A DNA stretch of 35,205 nt, from positions 1 through 35,205 of the forward strand of contig CAAECB010000090.1 in assembly GCA_900754285.1 (NCBI GenBank), in the 5' to 3' direction. The stretch comes from Clostridia bacterium (GTDB lineage: Bacteria; Bacillota; Clostridia; TANB77; CAG-508). Both the position numbers and the translations under genes were made by a program. The notes below the pieces were generated by a model that worked only from the letters and a program-made list of their open reading frames with translations, did no database searches and was not told the DNA's origin. Positions 7,198-15,841 of the stretch are shown piece by piece; positions within the stretch are counted from its first letter, which is position 1; each line of letters begins with the position of its first letter.

Positions 7198-8703
7198 ATG
7201 GAAACGACTAAAAATAAGTCTGTAGTATGTTCAAATTGTGGTGGACAAATAGATGTAAACACATCTGAAGAAAATGTAGAATGTCCATTTTGTGGCACAA
7301 AATATGAAGTGTCAGATTTGCTAAAAGAAAGTGATGCAGTAAAGATTCAAAAAATAAAAAGTAAAGTAGAGCAAGAAAAATTAAAACATGAAATTGAAAA
7401 AAACAAAAATCAAGAAGAAAAAGAAGAAGTTAATAAATTCAAAAAGAGTAAATTTAGTAAAATATTATTAATCTTTTTTGCAATTGCAGTATTACTATTC
7501 TTTATAGGAAATGGGATTTTTGTTAAAATTTTAACATTTTCACAAGCAGCATTATCTATTGTATCATGGCTAATGGGATCAAAAATAATAAAAGAACCAA
7601 TAAAGGGATTACATACAATTTTAGCTATTGTAGCATTTGTATTAATAATACCATTTTTTGTATGTGATACACAAAATACATCATCAAGAACAGAAAAAAT
7701 CGTATGGAAAGATATAGTAATGAATGAAGTATTACCAGAACCAAAAAGCAAAAAAGGAAAAATCATAACAAATAGTGATAAAAGCTTAAGCATTTATATT
7801 TCTAATTCTACAAAAGAAGCATATAGCAAATATGCAGAAGCATGTCAAGAAAAAGGATTTAATGTAGAATCAGAAAAAGGAACAAATTCATATGATGCCT
7901 ACAATTCAGAAGGTTATAAATTAAGACTATATTATACAGAAACAAGCAAAGAATATAATATATCTTTAGATGCACCAATACAAATGAAAGAAAATGCTTG
8001 GATAACAACACCACTTTCAAAATTAGTACCAGAGCCACAATCAAAAACAGGAAAAGTAGAATCAAACAGTGAAAAATATTTTACATATTATGCTGGAAAA
8101 ACCTCAAAAGAAGAATATTCAACATATGCAAACTCAGTTCTAAATGCAGGATTTTCTAAAGATTATTCAAGCGGAGAAAAATATTTTTATGGGACAAATC
8201 CAGAAGGATATAAAATTGATGTTAGCTATCAAGGAAATAACATCATGAGAATTAGTATAACAGCACCAGATAACAAAAAAGAATCAAATACATCAACGTC
8301 TTCAGAGACAAACTCAACATCAACAGAAGAAAACAAAGTAGAAGCAGAAAAAACAACAAATAGCACACAAACATCAACAGAACAAGCAAACAAAACAAAT
8401 ACAATAACAAACAATGAAACAAAAACAACTGCACATACAGGACTTAGTAAAGAATTTAAAGAAGCAATGGACAGTTATGAAGCATTTATAGACGAATATG
8501 TAGCATTCATGAAAAAATATTCAGATTCTAATGGAACAGACATGAGCTTAATATCAGATTATACAAAATATATGACAAAATTAGATGATGCAAACAAAAA
8601 ATTTGAAAAGTGGAACGATAGCAACATGAATGCAGAAGAATCAGCATATTACATACAAGTACAAACAAGAGTAAACAAAAAATTATTAGAAGCAGCACAA
8701 TAA
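7198..8703 (+). CDS. Zinc-ribbon membrane protein with duplicated DUF6591-like domain
   Basis: A 501-residue protein in modules. An N-terminal zinc ribbon (Cys 11/14 and 29/32) and a charged helix are followed by two or three hydrophobic segments between about 86 and 156. Two tandem copies of a domain of about 90 residues follow (about 168-262 and 265-355). Each begins with a (V/L)PEP(K/Q)SK-GK motif and ends with a GYK(L/I) beta-strand region and an (L/I)(D/T)AP tail. Next come a Ser/Thr/Asn-rich linker (about 357-415) and a C-terminal helical domain starting near DSYEAFIDEYVAFMKKY. I recall the repeat as DUF6591, found in clostridial membrane proteins, but could not verify this. GAGGAGG precedes the ATG. 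The Cys ribbon parallels that of the SPFH protein. Confidence 0.75.
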   Translation: METTKNKSVVCSNCGGQIDVNTSEENVECPFCGTKYEVSDLLKESDAVKIQKIKSKVEQEKLKHEIEKNKNQEEKEEVNKFKKSKFSKILLIFFAIAVLLFFIGNGIFVKILTFSQAALSIVSWLMGSKIIKEPIKGLHTILAIVAFVLIIPFFVCDTQNTSSRTEKIVWKDIVMNEVLPEPKSKKGKIITNSDKSLSIYISNSTKEAYSKYAEACQEKGFNVESEKGTNSYDAYNSEGYKLRLYYTETSKEYNISLDAPIQMKENAWITTPLSKLVPEPQSKTGKVESNSEKYFTYYAGKTSKEEYSTYANSVLNAGFSKDYSSGEKYFYGTNPEGYKIDVSYQGNNIMRISITAPDNKKESNTSTSSETNSTSTEENKVEAEKTTNSTQTSTEQANKTNTITNNETKTTAHTGLSKEFKEAMDSYEAFIDEYVAFMKKYSDSNGTDMSLISDYTKYMTKLDDANKKFEKWNDSNMNAEESAYYIQVQTRVNKKLLEAAQ

Positions 8704-8786
8704 AAATCCAAGAACTTTCATATATAATAGAAAAAAAGTATATTATAGGAAATTCGAAAGACCTTTTTATAATATAAATATAGATA

Positions 8787-8830
8787 AAAATTGACATTAA
8801 TAATTGTTAGAAGTTATTAATGTCAATTTT
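8787..8830 (+). terminator. Intrinsic terminator ending the SPFH/zinc-ribbon cluster
   Basis: A perfect 17-bp stem (AAAATTGACATTAATAA with TTATTAATGTCAATTTT) and a 10-base loop. It ends one base before the -35 box of the next promoter, so the transcription units are cleanly separated. Confidence 0.85.
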
Positions 8831-8831
8831 C

Positions 8832-8860
8832 TTGACACAAAAAAACAAGTTATATATAAT
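8832..8860 (+). promoter_or_regulatory. Consensus sigma-A promoter of the LD-carboxypeptidase gene
   Basis: TTGACA (8832-8837), 17 bases, TATAAT (8855-8860). The ATG follows 26 bases later. Confidence 0.88.
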
Positions 8861-8886
8861 GTAAAAAACGAAAGGAAAGTGATAAA

Positions 8887-9978
8887 ATGAAATATCCAGA
8901 AAGCCTAAAAAAAGGAGATATAATAGGAATATGTGCACCATCAGGAGGAATAACAAAGCCAGAAAAAATACAAGAATTAGAAGAAGCAGAAAAGCAACTA
9001 AAAGAAATGGGATATAGAATAATAGAAACAAAAAGTGTAAGAAAAGAAGAAAAAGGAAGAAGCAACACAGCAAAAAAAAGAGCAGAAGAATTTATGGAAT
9101 TACTAAAAAATAAAGAAGTAAAACTAATAATCTTTGCAACAGGAGGAGACTATTTAATGGAAATGTTAGACTACTTAGACTTAGAAGAAATAAAAAAACT
9201 AAAACCCAAATGGATGCAAGGATATTCAGATATAACAACATTAGAATTCATATTCAACACAATATTAGAAATCCCATCAATATATTGTGACACCATAAAA
9301 AGTTATGCAATGAAACCACTTTACAGAAACTTAAAAGACGCATTAAAAATAGCATCAGGAGAAAAAATGACACAAAAATCATTTGAAAAATGTGAAAAAA
9401 GTGAATTCAATAACCTAGAAGATGTTTTTGGGGACGGGGCAAAAAAACACCAACAAAAACCTGATGTTTTTGGGGACGGAGACAAAAAACATTATCAAGA
9501 TCCTAATGAAGAAAAGTATAATTTAACAGAAAAAGTTGAGTGGAAAAACATAAATAATGAGCCAAAAATAGAAATGCAAGGAAGAATGATAGGAGGATGT
9601 TTAGAGTGCATAAAAATATTTTTTGGAACAAAATATGATAATATAAAAAACTACATAAATAAATACAAAAATGATGGAATTATATGGTATTTAGAATGCT
9701 TTGAAATGAACAGTCCAGAATTAACAAGAATATTATGGCAAATGAGAAATGCAGGTTATTTTAACAATATAAATGGAATCATTTTTGGCAGATCATTAGT
9801 ATTTAGAAAAGATTATGATACAAACTTTATAGAAGCTGTAAAACAAGCAATTGGCGACTTAAATATACCAATAATATATGATGCAGATATAGGGCATGTT
9901 GCACCACAACTAGCAATAATAAATGGAGAAATAATGAAAATCACTTCAGAAGCGGGAAAAGGAAAAATCATAATGTAA
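8887..9978 (+). CDS. S66-family LD-carboxypeptidase/MccF-like peptidase with repeat-derived insert
   Basis: A serine peptidase of family S66, which cleaves the L,D-bond of murein tetrapeptides (LdcA) or microcin-type conjugates (MccF); the substrate here is unknown. The nucleophile is Ser114 in GYSDIT. The other triad members are probably Glu270 (WYLE) and His337 (DIGHVAP), and the oxyanion GG is at 86-87. It has 363 residues, longer than the usual 300-345. The excess sits between the two domains: residues 179-206 are a 14-residue unit repeated twice, DVFGDGAKKHQQKP then DVFGDGDKKHYQDP. It is encoded by two in-frame copies of the dispersed palindromic repeat. The insert lies in a linker, so activity may survive. 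AAAGGAAAG precedes the ATG. No signal peptide is seen. Confidence 0.88.
   Translation: MKYPESLKKGDIIGICAPSGGITKPEKIQELEEAEKQLKEMGYRIIETKSVRKEEKGRSNTAKKRAEEFMELLKNKEVKLIIFATGGDYLMEMLDYLDLEEIKKLKPKWMQGYSDITTLEFIFNTILEIPSIYCDTIKSYAMKPLYRNLKDALKIASGEKMTQKSFEKCEKSEFNNLEDVFGDGAKKHQQKPDVFGDGDKKHYQDPNEEKYNLTEKVEWKNINNEPKIEMQGRMIGGCLECIKIFFGTKYDNIKNYINKYKNDGIIWYLECFEMNSPELTRILWQMRNAGYFNNINGIIFGRSLVFRKDYDTNFIEAVKQAIGDLNIPIIYDADIGHVAPQLAIINGEIMKITSEAGKGKIIM
9421..9451 (+). repeat. Dispersed palindromic repeat, copy 1 (coding)
   Basis: GATGTTTTT, core GGGGACGGGGC, then AAAAAAACACC. It is read in frame as DVFGDGAKKH within the S66 peptidase. It lies 42 bp from copy 2, in direct orientation. Confidence 0.85.
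9463..9493 (+). repeat. Dispersed palindromic repeat, copy 2 (coding)
   Basis: GATGTTTTT, core GGGGACGGAGAC, then AAAAAACATT. It is read as DVFGDGDKKH. Together with copy 1 it makes a 42-bp tandem unit. Confidence 0.85.
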
Positions 9979-10004
9979 AAAGCAAAAAAATGTTTGCAAA
10001 ACTA

Positions 10005-10033
10005 TTGACAAAAAATTAAAAAAGATATAGAAT
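10005..10033 (+). promoter_or_regulatory. Sigma-A promoter of recN
   Basis: TTGACA (10005-10010), 17 bases, TAGAAT (10028-10033). I looked for LexA/SOS boxes of the GAAC-N4-GTTC or CGAAC type and saw none. Confidence 0.7.
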
Positions 10034-10083
10034 ACAGACAAACAAAAATTCAGCAAACATTAGGTTACAAAAGGAGGCAAGTT

Positions 10084-11709
10084 ATGATTACAACTTTACA
10101 TATAAAAAACATAGGAATAATAGAAGAATTAACAATAGATTTGAACAAAGGATTAAATGTATTAACTGGAGAAACAGGCGCAGGAAAAACGTTAATAATA
10201 GACTCATTATCAATATTATCAGGTGGCAGGTTTTCAAAAGAAATGATAAGAAAAGGTGAAAGCAATTCATATGTAGAAGCATGTATTTATTTACCTAAAA
10301 ATCCTAATAATACAGATGAAAATATAATTGTATCAAGAGAAATAAATAATAATGGAAGAAATCTATGTAAAATAAATGGAAGAATGGTTACAGTAAATGA
10401 ATTAAAAGAATTCATGTCAAAAATCATAGAAATACATGGGCAAAATGACAATCAAACATTATTAGATAACAAATATCACTTAAAATATTTAGATGGATAT
10501 ATAGGAGAAAAATTAAGTAAAAAACAAGAATATCAAATATATTATAATAAATATTTGGAATTAGAAAAAAAGCTAAAAGAAAACTATGGAGATGACAAGG
10601 AAAGACAAAGAAAATTAGATTTATTAAAATATCAATATGAAGAAATAAAACAAGCAAAACTAAAAGAAGGAGAAGAAGAAGAATTAGAAGATAGAAAAAA
10701 GATAATTGTAAATGCAGAAAAAATTGCAGAAAACTTAAAAGAAGCAGATAATTCATTAGGAAATAATGCAATAGACGCAATAAGTATAGCAATAAGAGCA
10801 TTAGAAAAAATAGAAGATATAGATTCACAATATAAAGAAACAGCAAGCAATTTAAAAAGCAGTTATTATGAATTACAAGAAATATCAAGAGAAATTTCTT
10901 CAAAAAGAGAAGATATAAATTTTGATGAAGAAGCAAGAAGTATAATAGAAGAAAGATTAGATATTATACATGATTTAAAGAGAAAATATGGGAACACAAT
11001 TAGTGAAATTTTGCAATATAAACAAGAAATAAAACATGAAATAGAACATATAGAAAATTTAGAAGAATATACTAGTGCTTTAAAAAAAGAGAAAAAAGAA
11101 ATAGAAAAAAGTATGGATTTATTAGCAGAGCAAATACATACAATAAGAGAAACAGAAGCAGAAGAATTAAGTAATAAAATAAACAAAGAATTAAAAGAAC
11201 TAGAAATGAAAAATGCAAAAATACATGTAAGAGTAAAAAAACTAGAAGAATACAATAAAGAAGGAAAAGACAATGTAGCATTTTATATTCAAACAAATTT
11301 AGGAGAAGATGAAAAAGAATTATCTAAAATAGCATCAGGAGGAGAAATATCAAGAACAATGTTAGGAATAAAAAAAGTGCTAGCAGATACAGACGAAGTT
11401 CCAATATTAATATTTGATGAAATAGATACAGGAATTAGTGGGAAAGCAGCAAATAGTGTAGCACAAAAATTATCACATATAGCAAAAAAACACCAAGTAC
11501 TATGTATATCACATTTACCAAACATAGCGGCAATAGCTGATAATAACTATTTTATAAGTAAAAATGTAGTAAATGAAAGAACAAACACAAATATAAAACA
11601 ATTAAATGAAACAGAAATATTGCAAGAAATAGCAAGAATTTCATCAGGAGAAATTAATGAAATAAGTCTAAAATATGCAGAAGAATTAAGAAAAAATAAG
11701 ATAGCTTAA
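10084..11709 (+). CDS. recN: DNA repair protein RecN
   Basis: An SMC-like ATPase recruited to double-strand breaks in the nucleoid, acting with RecA in recombination repair. The 541-residue product starts with a split ABC head (Walker A GETGAGKT, residues 29-36). A long charged coiled coil follows (about 155-365). The signature ASGGEISRTMLGIKK and Walker B ILIFDEIDTGISGKAA complete the head near residues 415-460. It is slightly shorter than typical RecN (about 550-575) because the coiled coil is compact. AAAGGAGG gives a strong ribosome site six to seven bases before the ATG. It has its own promoter. In Firmicutes recN often follows argR or ahrC; that neighbour is absent here. Confidence 0.96.
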   Translation: MITTLHIKNIGIIEELTIDLNKGLNVLTGETGAGKTLIIDSLSILSGGRFSKEMIRKGESNSYVEACIYLPKNPNNTDENIIVSREINNNGRNLCKINGRMVTVNELKEFMSKIIEIHGQNDNQTLLDNKYHLKYLDGYIGEKLSKKQEYQIYYNKYLELEKKLKENYGDDKERQRKLDLLKYQYEEIKQAKLKEGEEEELEDRKKIIVNAEKIAENLKEADNSLGNNAIDAISIAIRALEKIEDIDSQYKETASNLKSSYYELQEISREISSKREDINFDEEARSIIEERLDIIHDLKRKYGNTISEILQYKQEIKHEIEHIENLEEYTSALKKEKKEIEKSMDLLAEQIHTIRETEAEELSNKINKELKELEMKNAKIHVRVKKLEEYNKEGKDNVAFYIQTNLGEDEKELSKIASGGEISRTMLGIKKVLADTDEVPILIFDEIDTGISGKAANSVAQKLSHIAKKHQVLCISHLPNIAAIADNNYFISKNVVNERTNTNIKQLNETEILQEIARISSGEINEISLKYAEELRKNKIA

Positions 11710-11813
11710 TAACTTGAATAAAAAAACAAAAAATGCAAAAAATAGAAAAAAGCATACATTAAGAACATTATTACGTATCATAACATTTTATAAAAATGAA
11801 AGGAAGATGCAAA

Positions 11814-13091
11814 ATGAGAAATTTTATAAAAATTGAGAATATTGAAGCATTAGAGGTTTTAGATTCAAGGGGAAATCCAACAATACAAGTAGAAGTCTTA
11901 TTAGAAGGAGGTTATACAGGAAAAGCATTAGTGCCATCAGGAGCATCAACAGGGAGCTTTGAAGCTGTAGAATTAAGAGATAATGATAAAAGCAGATTTT
12001 TTGGAAAAGGCGTACAAAAAGCAGTAGAAAATGTAAATAAAAAAATAGCAAAAAAAATAATAGGAATGAATGCTTATAATCAAAAAGAAATAGATAAAGA
12101 ATTAATATTATTAGATGATACACTAAATAAATCAAATCTTGGAGCAAATGCAATATTAGGAGTATCTTTAGCAGTTGCAAAAGCAGCAGCAAACTCATTA
12201 AATATTGAGTTATATCAATATATAGGAGGAATAAATGGTAATGAATTACCAGTTCCTATGATGAATATTTTAAATGGAGGAAAACATTCAGATAATAACA
12301 TAAATATACAAGAATTTATGATAATGCCAATAGGAAGTATAACTTTTTCAGAAAGACTAAAAAGAGGAGCAGAAGTATATCATACATTAAAAAAAGTATT
12401 AAAAGAAAAAGGATATTCAGTAGCAGTAGGGGATGAAGGCGGATTTGCACCAAATCTAGAAAATGAAGAAGAAGCCTTAGATGTTATAATAGAAGCAATA
12501 AAAAAAGCAGGATATGAGCCAGGAAAAGAGATAGTATTAGCATTAGATATTGCAAGTACAGAAATGTATGAAGAAGCACAAAAAATAGGAAAAAATGGAT
12601 ATTATTTTTGGAAATCTAATATCCTAAAAACAAAAGAGGAAATGATAAAGTATATAGAAGATTTATGTGATAAATATCCAATAATATCAGTAGAGGATGG
12701 ACTAGCAGAAGAAGATTGGGATAGCTGGAAAACGTTAACTAACAATTTAGGAAATAAAGTTCAGCTTGTGGGGGATGACTTGTTTGTAACAAATATAAAA
12801 AGATTAGAAAGAGGAATAAAAGAAAATGTTGCAAATGCAATATTAATAAAACCAAATCAGATAGGAACACTAACAGAAACATTAGAGACAATAAAAAGAG
12901 CAAAAGAAAAAGGATACAATACAATAATTTCACATAGATCAGGAGAAACAGAAGATACAACAATTGCAGATTTAGCAGTAGCAGTAAATGCAGGCCAAAT
13001 AAAAACTGGAGCACCATGCAGAACAGACAGAGTAGCAAAATATAATAGATTATTGAACATTGAAAACATGGAATATAAAAATAGAAACTAA
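11814..13091 (+). CDS. eno: Enolase
   Basis: Interconverts 2-phosphoglycerate and phosphoenolpyruvate in glycolysis. The product has 425 residues, close to the usual 430. Conserved segments include LDSRGNPT, the mobile loop SGASTG (42-47), GDEGGFAPN, the metal-binding SVEDGLAEEDWDSW and LVGDDLFVTN, the catalytic region IKPNQIGT, and SHRSGETEDTTIADLAVA. ATG 11814 is chosen because GAAAGGA (11798-11804) lies nine bases upstream; an in-frame ATG at 11796 lies before that site. It stands apart from other glycolytic genes, which in Clostridia are often clustered (gap-pgk-tpi-gpm-eno). Confidence 0.97.
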   Translation: MRNFIKIENIEALEVLDSRGNPTIQVEVLLEGGYTGKALVPSGASTGSFEAVELRDNDKSRFFGKGVQKAVENVNKKIAKKIIGMNAYNQKEIDKELILLDDTLNKSNLGANAILGVSLAVAKAAANSLNIELYQYIGGINGNELPVPMMNILNGGKHSDNNINIQEFMIMPIGSITFSERLKRGAEVYHTLKKVLKEKGYSVAVGDEGGFAPNLENEEEALDVIIEAIKKAGYEPGKEIVLALDIASTEMYEEAQKIGKNGYYFWKSNILKTKEEMIKYIEDLCDKYPIISVEDGLAEEDWDSWKTLTNNLGNKVQLVGDDLFVTNIKRLERGIKENVANAILIKPNQIGTLTETLETIKRAKEKGYNTIISHRSGETEDTTIADLAVAVNAGQIKTGAPCRTDRVAKYNRLLNIENMEYKNRN

Positions 13092-13111
13092 AATTTATTA
13101 ATATTTACCTT

Positions 13112-13140
13112 TTGACATTTTATGTAAAATATGATATACT
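13112..13140 (+). promoter_or_regulatory. Sigma-A promoter of the small membrane protein gene
   Basis: TTGACA (13112-13117), 17 bases, TATACT (13135-13140), just after the enolase stop codon. Confidence 0.82.
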
Positions 13141-13170
13141 AAACAAAATTACAAAAAGGGGTAAATAAAA

Positions 13171-13635
13171 ATGAGTAGAATGAAAACATTAACACTATAT
13201 GTGTTAGCAATAATAGGATTCTTTTTATTTTCAGAATTACTAATAAATGCAAGTCTAGAGTCAGAATATACAAAAATAGGAAGAAGAGATGAGATATCAC
13301 AAGTAGTAATAACACAAGCAGAAGCAACAAGAGTAAATGGAAGAATAAAAGGAAGTGTAATAAATCCAGAAGAAAATCCAATAAATGGCAAATATTTAAA
13401 ATTTGATTTTTATTCTTCAAGAGATGTATTAAAAGGAACTAAATATATTGACATTTCAGGACTACAACAAAATGAATTACAAGAAATAGAAATGCATTTT
13501 AAACTAGAAGGAGTAAGTTATTATACAATAAGTGTAGTAGATGAAAAAACAGAAAAAGAAATAGAATTATTACCACAAGATTTAAATAAAACACAAATAG
13601 TAATAGCCACATTTTTAGCATTAATAGTATTATAA
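13171..13635 (+). CDS. Small membrane-anchored extracytoplasmic protein, unknown function
   Basis: A 154-residue protein with an N-terminal membrane helix or uncleaved signal (about residues 7-27), a predicted beta-rich middle, and a short hydrophobic C-terminus (about 142-154, IVIATFLALIVL). The middle runs from VNGRIKGSVINPEENPINGKY and is reminiscent of FxLYD-type adhesin-like domains. The terminal helix is only about 13 residues, short for a membrane span, so the gene may be truncated at its 3' end. AAAAGGGG precedes the ATG. I do not recognise a specific family. It lies alone between eno and the convergent rqcH, with its own consensus promoter. Confidence 0.75.
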   Translation: MSRMKTLTLYVLAIIGFFLFSELLINASLESEYTKIGRRDEISQVVITQAEATRVNGRIKGSVINPEENPINGKYLKFDFYSSRDVLKGTKYIDISGLQQNELQEIEMHFKLEGVSYYTISVVDEKTEKEIELLPQDLNKTQIVIATFLALIVL

Positions 13636-13692
13636 TAGGATATATTAAAAGGTCATCAAAGAAAGTGTAAAATAAAGCAGACATTAAATATA

Positions 13693-13735
13693 TGTATAAA
13701 AAATCACGTTATTTAAAACGTGATTTTTTATACAT
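13693..13735. terminator. Bidirectional terminator between convergent genes
   Basis: TGTATAAAAAATCACGTT and AACGTGATTTTTTATACA form a long stem with A/T tails on both sides, so it can work in both directions. It overlaps the rqcH stop codon (13728-13730). Confidence 0.88.
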
Positions 13736-15593
13736 ACACAGTCCTATAATTAGTATAAATAACCATACCAGGCTTGCTACCACTAGGCTTTTTCACATAT
13801 CTAACTTCACAGAAATCAACAGGAACATTAGAAGAGTTTTTAGCCTTACTATGTTCAGTAGCAATTTTAGCAGTTTTCAATATAATATCTTGAGGTATAA
13901 TATCTAACAAATTAGAATTTTTATCATAAGAAGAACTATTATAAGAATTCAAAAATTTTAGAATAGTATGGCTGCCATGAAAATCTTTAACATGGAACCA
14001 AATATCAGACTTATTTGCATATTTTAATGTCAAGTAATCATTTTCAACATTATTTCTACCTACCAATACAGTATAATTATCAATAGTATATTTTATAGGA
14101 TTAAAAGTAACCTTTTTATTTTTAGTAAGCTTAGATTTTTTTATTTTAGAATTCTTATTTTTTAAGCTTTTATCATTATTAATATTTGAGTTAGTTTTAA
14201 AAATAACATTTTCAGAAATTTCACTATAAATATCAGCAATATCCTCAATAGAGGTAGCATTTTCTAATTCATAAACAACACTTTGAATATAGTCTAAATC
14301 TTGTTCAGTTTCAACCTTTTGAATACCAACAATATCTAAAGCATTTTTTAGCTTATTATATTTTTTAAAATAGTGCTTAGCATTTTGATTAATAGAAAAA
14401 CGTTTATCTAAAGGGATTTTAACTAATTTTTGCTCATCATAGTAATTTTCAACACTAATAAAATCCAATTTAGAATTTGCATCAAATTTATATAAATTTG
14501 CAGTAATCAATTCTCCATATACACGAAAAGTTTCCATATTATCACAATCTTTTAATTTCTGATTTATATGTAATAAACGTTTATTATATTTATTTAAAAT
14601 ATTCAAAATAAGCTTTAATAATGAATTACGATAATTTTTAAAGTTTTCAGAAGATTCTTTATTAAAATAAAAATCATCTATAAAAAAATTAAGAGAAAAC
14701 TGCGGCTCTACATTATCAGTAATACATAAAGCATAATCCTTAGAATTTCCATCAGCATTTTTTATGATTACAAAAGATAAATTATTGGAACCGATATTAT
14801 CAATAATTTTTTTAAATTCAGAAAATACTAAAAAAATAATATGTTCATAATCTTTAATATTATTAGAAGGATTAACAATAGATAATTTATTTTGCGTTTT
14901 CAATTTATTAATTATGTTATTCACAAAACTTTTACTAAAACCATTAAAAGTATTAGAAATAAGAGAAGGAAAAACATCTTCAAAATTAAAAGTGCAATTA
15001 TTATCTAAATTATCTGAAGAATACGAATTTTTAATAATATCATAAAAACTATTGAAATCATTCACTTCAAAAAAGTTGTACTTTTCAGAAATAGGAAAAT
15101 TGTATCTAACATGTGGTAAGATATCTCTACATTTAACATTTTCATGTTCAATATCTTGTTTTATATGACGTAAACTATCTACTATTATGTTTTGCTCATC
15201 CAATAAAATAATATTACTATGTTTCCCCATTAATTCTATTATAAGTCTCTTATTTAATAAGTCATCAACTTCATCAAAGCCTTCAAAATCAATAACTACA
15301 AGTCTTTCCAAATCTAATGTAAAAATATTTTTTAAATGCAAACCAAGTAAATTCTTTCTTAGCACCATACAGAAATTTGGAGCTACTTGAGGATTAGGAT
15401 TTGGATGAGTTGTTAAATGAATTCTGCAATTACTAGATTCTGTACATATATTTAAAGCATAATTTTTTCCTTGATTATACATACCAATTACTACATTATT
15501 TTTATTTGGTTGAAATATTTTATCTATTCTAGCTCCAACTAAATTAGAAAGTTCAGAGCAAATAGCTTTAGTTACAATACCATCAAAAGCCAT
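13728..15593 (-). CDS. rqcH: Ribosome-quality-control protein RqcH (NFACT/Rqc2 family)
   Basis: Binds stalled 50S-peptidyl-tRNA complexes and directs C-terminal alanine tailing of nascent chains; older names are FbpA/YloA. The 621-residue length fits the family. The N-terminal NFACT-N domain starts MAFDGIVTKAICSEL. The middle is helical coiled coil. The C-terminal NFACT-R domain carries DIWFHVKDFHGSH and ends with EVRYVKKPSGSKPGMV. Read on the minus strand, GAAAGGACG precedes the ATG at 15593. It is transcribed against both neighbours and therefore monocistronic. Its Asn/Lys/Ser codons are extremely AT-rich, as elsewhere. Confidence 0.93.
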   Translation of the reverse strand: MAFDGIVTKAICSELSNLVGARIDKIFQPNKNNVVIGMYNQGKNYALNICTESSNCRIHLTTHPNPNPQVAPNFCMVLRKNLLGLHLKNIFTLDLERLVVIDFEGFDEVDDLLNKRLIIELMGKHSNIILLDEQNIIVDSLRHIKQDIEHENVKCRDILPHVRYNFPISEKYNFFEVNDFNSFYDIIKNSYSSDNLDNNCTFNFEDVFPSLISNTFNGFSKSFVNNIINKLKTQNKLSIVNPSNNIKDYEHIIFLVFSEFKKIIDNIGSNNLSFVIIKNADGNSKDYALCITDNVEPQFSLNFFIDDFYFNKESSENFKNYRNSLLKLILNILNKYNKRLLHINQKLKDCDNMETFRVYGELITANLYKFDANSKLDFISVENYYDEQKLVKIPLDKRFSINQNAKHYFKKYNKLKNALDIVGIQKVETEQDLDYIQSVVYELENATSIEDIADIYSEISENVIFKTNSNINNDKSLKNKNSKIKKSKLTKNKKVTFNPIKYTIDNYTVLVGRNNVENDYLTLKYANKSDIWFHVKDFHGSHTILKFLNSYNSSSYDKNSNLLDIIPQDIILKTAKIATEHSKAKNSSNVPVDFCEVRYVKKPSGSKPGMVIYTNYRTVYV

Positions 15594-15773
15594 ATATATC
15601 GTCCTTTCAAAATTATATTTATATCATTTTGTGTACTAATGAATAATTAGAACAAAAGCATATATTAATAACATTAGTACATATAAAAACATCATAATAA
15701 TATCATTATTAACATGATTTTTCAATAAATTTATCTAATTTAATGCCGCATAAGAGTGAATAACAGCCCAAAT

Positions 15774-15802
15774 TTGAATTTTTGTAAAAAGAATGATATA
15801 AT
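15774..15802 (+). promoter_or_regulatory. Promoter of the 15842 gene
   Basis: TTGAAT (15774-15779), 17 bases, TATAAT (15797-15802). The rest of the 248-base gap to rqcH is AT-rich, with a 9-bp inverted pair GTACTAATG and CATTAGTAC near 15635-15695. Confidence 0.65.
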
Positions 15803-15841
15803 ATATAATATATTAAATATATATATTTAGGAGGATTTTTA

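Noticed and set aside
9421..9505. A genuine conserved protein repeat domain in the S66 peptidase
   Set aside because: The DNA is identical in type to non-coding copies elsewhere in the window, so it is a dispersed DNA repeat read as protein.
10034..10083. SOS (LexA) box upstream of recN
   Set aside because: No recognisable palindrome of the Gram-positive type in the promoter region.
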